Shown here piece by piece: positions 63,925 to 64,000 of a stretch of DNA of 64,000 nt; positions within the stretch are counted from its first letter, which is position 1, and each line of letters opens with the position of its first letter. The notes beneath the pieces were generated by a model that was not told the DNA's origin, did not search any database, and saw nothing but the letters and a program-made list of their open reading frames with translations. A program made the translations under genes and the position numbers. The stretch comes from JAAYAY01 sp964563135 (lineage in GTDB: Bacteria; Planctomycetota; Planctomycetia; Pirellulales; Thermoguttaceae): contig CAZLWV010000004.1 in NCBI GenBank assembly GCA_964563135.1, positions 43,308 through 107,307 on the forward strand, read 5' to 3'.

Positions 63925-64000
63925 TTACGATTTCGTCTGGTTCCGGATCTGACGCTGGACCAGCTTGAGGAACTCCTCAAACCGGCCCCGGTCCGGGCCG
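63925..64000 (-). CDS. Possible C-terminal end of a gene, cut by the window edge
   Basis: On the minus strand the frame enters from the right edge as GPDRGRFEEFLKLVQRQIRNQTKS and stops with TAA at 63925-63927. It reads like the last helix of a soluble protein. The plus strand is also open there (LVPDLTLDQLEELLKPAPV), so the direction is uncertain. Not enough is present to name it. Confidence 0.3.
   Translation of the reverse strand, partial: GPDRGRFEEFLKLVQRQIRNQTKS

Noticed and set aside
63756..63968. 70-residue frame on the plus strand after the toxin remnant
   Set aside because: No ribosome site and no domain; it crosses the G-rich 16-mer copy.

Overview
The window looks like a scaffold from a high-GC planctomycete (Planctomycetota, probably Pirellulales-like), possibly a metagenome-assembled genome. 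The evidence is the gene content: many twin-arginine secreted oxidoreductases and sugar-phosphate isomerase/epimerase-like proteins, SHD1 and DUF1559-like domains in one very large secreted protein, a PEP-CTERM protein, a neutral-ceramidase-like protein with a LamG-like tail, multiheme cytochrome c, and a Gram-negative type lipid A gene (lpxK). A run of ten N at 2576-2585 marks a scaffold join. Three genes are each broken by what looks like one missing base (glnD, an FGGY kinase and an envelope lipoprotein), so some indels may be assembly errors.

Layout. 1-8.2 kb: a truncated CsgG/propeller-like protein, frameshifted glnD, a 41-nt tRNA remnant, a creatininase-family amidohydrolase, an FHA protein and a TIM-barrel epimerase-like protein. 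8.2-15.5 kb is accessory in character: REP-like 92-bp repeats, a translationally coupled pair of giant propeller/Ig-like secreted proteins, a fragment of a REP-associated (Y1) transposase, a DUF2293-like protein and an orphan protein. 15.5-22.7 kb: a GH50 beta-agarase-like enzyme divergent from two coupled amidohydrolases, then a seven-heme cytochrome c with a five-helix cytochrome-b-like partner. 22.7-28.9 kb is mainly cell-envelope glycolipid genes: a lipopolysaccharide-kinase-like protein, a glycosyltransferase, lpxK and a coupled FAD oxidoreductase.

29.5-41.1 kb runs on the plus strand: Gfo/Idh/MocA oxidoreductase, a Tyr/Gly-rich TPR protein, FGGY kinase coupled to a phosphohexomutase, a Bcr/CflA-type exporter, a ceramidase-like enzyme and a DapA-family aldolase. 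41.2-48.0 kb runs on the minus strand: membrane protein, aminotransferase, a phosphohexomutase-like pseudoenzyme and a three-gene envelope lipoprotein cluster. 48.4-64 kb is mixed: LolA-like protein, glycosyltransferase, epimerase-like protein, histidine phosphatase, pdxA, a second Gfo/Idh/MocA protein, dtd, a YdjM-like membrane hydrolase, CvpA with 37-residue repeats, a Cys-rich PEP-CTERM protein, a GT39-like mannosyltransferase, and an antitoxin followed by a truncated toxin reading frame.

Functionally the window is dominated by secreted carbohydrate metabolism (epimerases, Gfo/Idh/MocA, FGGY kinase, DapA-like aldolase, GH50) and envelope building (lpxK, kinase, glycosyltransferases, LolA-like protein, surface proteins). 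I saw no CRISPR array, rRNA, complete tRNA, or complete insertion sequence. The most unusual items are the module-duplicated propeller/Ig/SHD1/DUF1559 system, the phosphohexomutase pseudoenzyme beside the envelope operon, the heptaheme cytochrome pair, the Cys-rich PEP-CTERM protein, CvpA with tandem repeats, and a G-rich 16-mer shared by four sites.
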